Assembly (NCBI RefSeq): GCF_006965445.1 | Contig: NZ_CP041356.1 | Location: 1,116,001-1,180,000 of the forward strand | DNA: 64,000 nt | Source: Lactococcus protaetiae | Lineage (GTDB): Bacteria; Bacillota; Bacilli; Lactobacillales; Streptococcaceae | Reading direction: 5' to 3' | Shown here: positions 62,581 through 64,000 of the stretch, in pieces | How positions within the stretch are numbered: the first letter of the stretch is position 1 | How the letters are laid out: each line of letters opens with the position of its first letter | Notes under the pieces: generated by a model | Database searches by the model: none | Seen by the model: the letters and a program-made list of their open reading frames with translations, nothing else | Told to the model about the DNA's origin: nothing | Made by a program: the position numbers and the translations under genes

Positions 62581-63183
62581 ATGTTTAAAAAATTCGTGGG
62601 TTTAATGATGCTGGTACTTGTAGTACTCGCCGGTTTTTATGTTTATAGAGCACATGAAAATGTCAAGCATGTGATGAGTTATGAGAGTGCAGTGAGTAAA
62701 AGTCTTGCTGCTCAAGGGTTGAGCGGTGATACGAAGTTGGCACTTGCCATTATTTATACTGAAACTAAGGGAAAATCGGCAGATGTGATGCAGTCCAGTG
62801 AGAGTCTTGGAGCGAAAGCTAATGATATTTCAAATGAGAATGAAAGTATCCAACAAGGCGTTTCAAATCTTTCCAAGGTTCTAGAATATGCTTCTGAAAA
62901 AAAGGTAGATGTTTGGACGGGAGTTCAGGCTTACAACTATGGTAAAGCTTATGTTGATTATATTGCGAATCATGGGGGAAAAAACACAATTGCACTATCT
63001 AAAGCTTATTCTCGTGATGTGGTTGCCCCAAGTTTAGGAAATACTACTGGTGAAACTTATTATCATATTACGCCAGATTCTTTGTGGTACAATCAAGGTA
63101 AACTTTATACAAATGGTGGAAATATTTTTTATGCTAAAGAAGTCGAGTGGAATATGTTTTTGATTAATTTATTAGACTGGTAA
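62581..63183 (+). CDS. Lysozyme-like muramidase, membrane anchored
   Basis: The 200-residue protein has a membrane anchor (VGLMMLVLVVLAGFYVYRAH). The lysozyme-like domain opens LALAIIYTETKGKSADVMQS (E at the catalytic position), followed by SSESLGAKANDISNENESIQ and WTGVQAYNYGKAYVDYIANH. This resembles the N-terminal lysozyme-like domain of Orf14/CwlT proteins (PF13702) but without a peptidase domain. Chromosomal house gene of glyA's neighbourhood. GTG 62575 is the alternative start. Confidence 0.8.
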   Translation: MFKKFVGLMMLVLVVLAGFYVYRAHENVKHVMSYESAVSKSLAAQGLSGDTKLALAIIYTETKGKSADVMQSSESLGAKANDISNENESIQQGVSNLSKVLEYASEKKVDVWTGVQAYNYGKAYVDYIANHGGKNTIALSKAYSRDVVAPSLGNTTGETYYHITPDSLWYNQGKLYTNGGNIFYAKEVEWNMFLINLLDW

Positions 63184-63216
63184 ACAATGGTAGTTTGAGT
63201 TATCGTTGTTTAAAAT

Positions 63217-63251
63217 TAAAAAAACAAGAAAATAAGTTTTCTTGGTTTTTT
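63217..63251. terminator. Bidirectional terminator
   Basis: AAAACAAGAAAA and TTTTCTTGGTTTT with a 5-nt loop serve the two convergent genes. Confidence 0.8.
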
Positions 63252-63272
63252 GATTTGAGTTGAAGAAATAAA

Positions 63273-63566
63273 CTAATATTTGATATTAAAATCTGTAAAA
63301 TCTTCAAAGTGAGTTGGGGTAGCATCAACGTAGCTTACTTTTGCAAACATCGGAAGTTTACGTTTACCTGATTTTTCTCCTCGGATAATCGAGATGAACT
63401 GGTCAAGATTTTCCCGTTGATTTGACTGTGCATAGATACCTACGGTACCGTCATCATTATTCCACACTCGCCCTAAAATATCTAACTCGCGTGCTATCAT
63501 GATGACAAAATACCGAAAACCAACACCTTGGACGCGTCCAGAAACAACCACTTTTATTTTGAACAT
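63273..63566 (-). CDS. acyP: Acylphosphatase
   Basis: The 97-residue protein has the acylphosphatase signature SGRVQGVGFRYFV (catalytic Arg and phosphate loop) and the VWNNDDGTVGIYAQ strand with its catalytic Asn. It hydrolyses acyl phosphates. It is divergent from the TrmH-like gene, and a near-cre sequence TGTAAACGTTATCG (63574-63587, one mismatch) lies just before its start. Confidence 0.92.
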   Translation of the reverse strand: MFKIKVVVSGRVQGVGFRYFVIMIARELDILGRVWNNDDGTVGIYAQSNQRENLDQFISIIRGEKSGKRKLPMFAKVSYVDATPTHFEDFTDFNIKY

Positions 63567-63852
63567 TTGGAAACCTCCTGTAAACGTTATCGTATTAAAA
63601 TCTTGACTTCATTATATCATACTTGAAGCAATCTCTAAAAGTTCAAATTCTTTCTCTGCTGGCTATCCGAAAAATTCGGAAGTTCAAATCGTGATTCGTA
63701 CAAAGCTTATTGCGCCGCTGCCAAATTTTCTAGAATTTCAAAAACTCATCTCAAATCTGAAAATAGCGGTACTTCCAGCTTATCTTGAAGTGATAATGAG
63801 AGAGGTGAAAAAATGATCAGCACTTTTTATAAAAATTTGTTAAAATGAATGA

Positions 63853-64000
63853 ATGGAAATCATCACGTCAAAAGATAATAAAAAAGTAAAAGAAGCACGT
63901 AAGTTGCTGACAAAAAAATATCGAAAAAATTCATACTTAATTGAAGGTTTTCATCTGCTTGAAGAAGCTGTAAAAGCTGGAAGTGAGATTTTACAGGTGT
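63853..64000 (+). CDS. TrmH/SpoU-family RNA 2'-O-methyltransferase, N-terminal fragment
   Basis: Open to the right window edge. It begins MEIITSKDNKKVKEARKLLT, then YLIEGFHLLEEAVKAGSEIL. This is the RNA substrate-binding start of SpoU-family rRNA methylases. In lactococci such a gene is the divergent neighbour of acyP. Confidence 0.85.
   Translation, partial: MEIITSKDNKKVKEARKLLTKKYRKNSYLIEGFHLLEEAVKAGSEILQV

Noticed and set aside
1-64000. CRISPR arrays, insertion-sequence transposases and rRNA genes
   Set aside because: None found: no regularly spaced repeats, no DDE transposase motifs and no rRNA-like stretches were seen in the window.

Overview
The window is low-GC Firmicute DNA and looks like a Lactococcus chromosome. 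The signs are the right-hand housekeeping order (tdk-prfA-prmC-GNAT-Sua5-glyA ... acyP / TrmH-like methylase), a WxL/LPXTG cell-surface cluster, and a TcpA/MobT/VirB4-type conjugative element. No database search was possible; family assignments rest on motifs and remembered family patterns.

Layout. (1) 1-5.2 kb: an MFS fragment, a MarR-nitroreductase-monooxygenase-DUF1304 detoxification operon, a secreted GH18 enzyme behind a cre box, and a TetR gene. (2) 4.8-20.7 kb: accessory DNA lying between two decayed scars (A at 5.23-5.46 kb, B at 20.3-20.64 kb). Each scar has a tdk-like start; B also has a broken integrase. Between them are a WxL/LPXTG surface operon with a lectin gene and an 893-bp silent inverted copy of its lectin region, and an iron-siderophore ABC operon. 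(3) 20.69-55.66 kb: an integrative and conjugative element (ICE) of about 35 kb with directly repeated ends. It carries an LXG toxin-immunity module (left end), an XRE/ImmA switch, a long structured leader RNA with an embedded tRNA-Trp, DUF961 genes, TcpA, a candidate oriT, a MobT relaxase, many small cargo genes, a thioester/SpaA adhesin, an XRE-Spx fusion regulator, the TcpC-D-E-F-H-G mating channel, ArdA, a putative excisionase and an integrase. (4) 55.7-64 kb: the core chromosome downstream of the tdk integration site.

How it works together. The minus-strand XRE repressor and ImmA-like protease probably keep the 24.74-kb promoter shut through two 17-bp operators. Induction would transcribe the leader RNA and the mobilisation genes. 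TcpA and MobT act at the hairpin-rich region between their genes, and the Tcp proteins build the channel. ArdA protects incoming DNA, and Xis/Int handle excision. The LXG module, adhesin and Ig-repeat wall protein give the host surface and competition functions.

Caution. At least eight + strand genes (GH18, lectin-WxL, siderophore-binding protein, Ig-repeat protein, TcpC, TcpH, lysozyme-CHAP, tdk) are each broken by one frameshift. Every one is repaired by adding a single G to a run of G. This points to systematic G-run undercalling rather than real gene loss. These genes are listed at full repaired extent.
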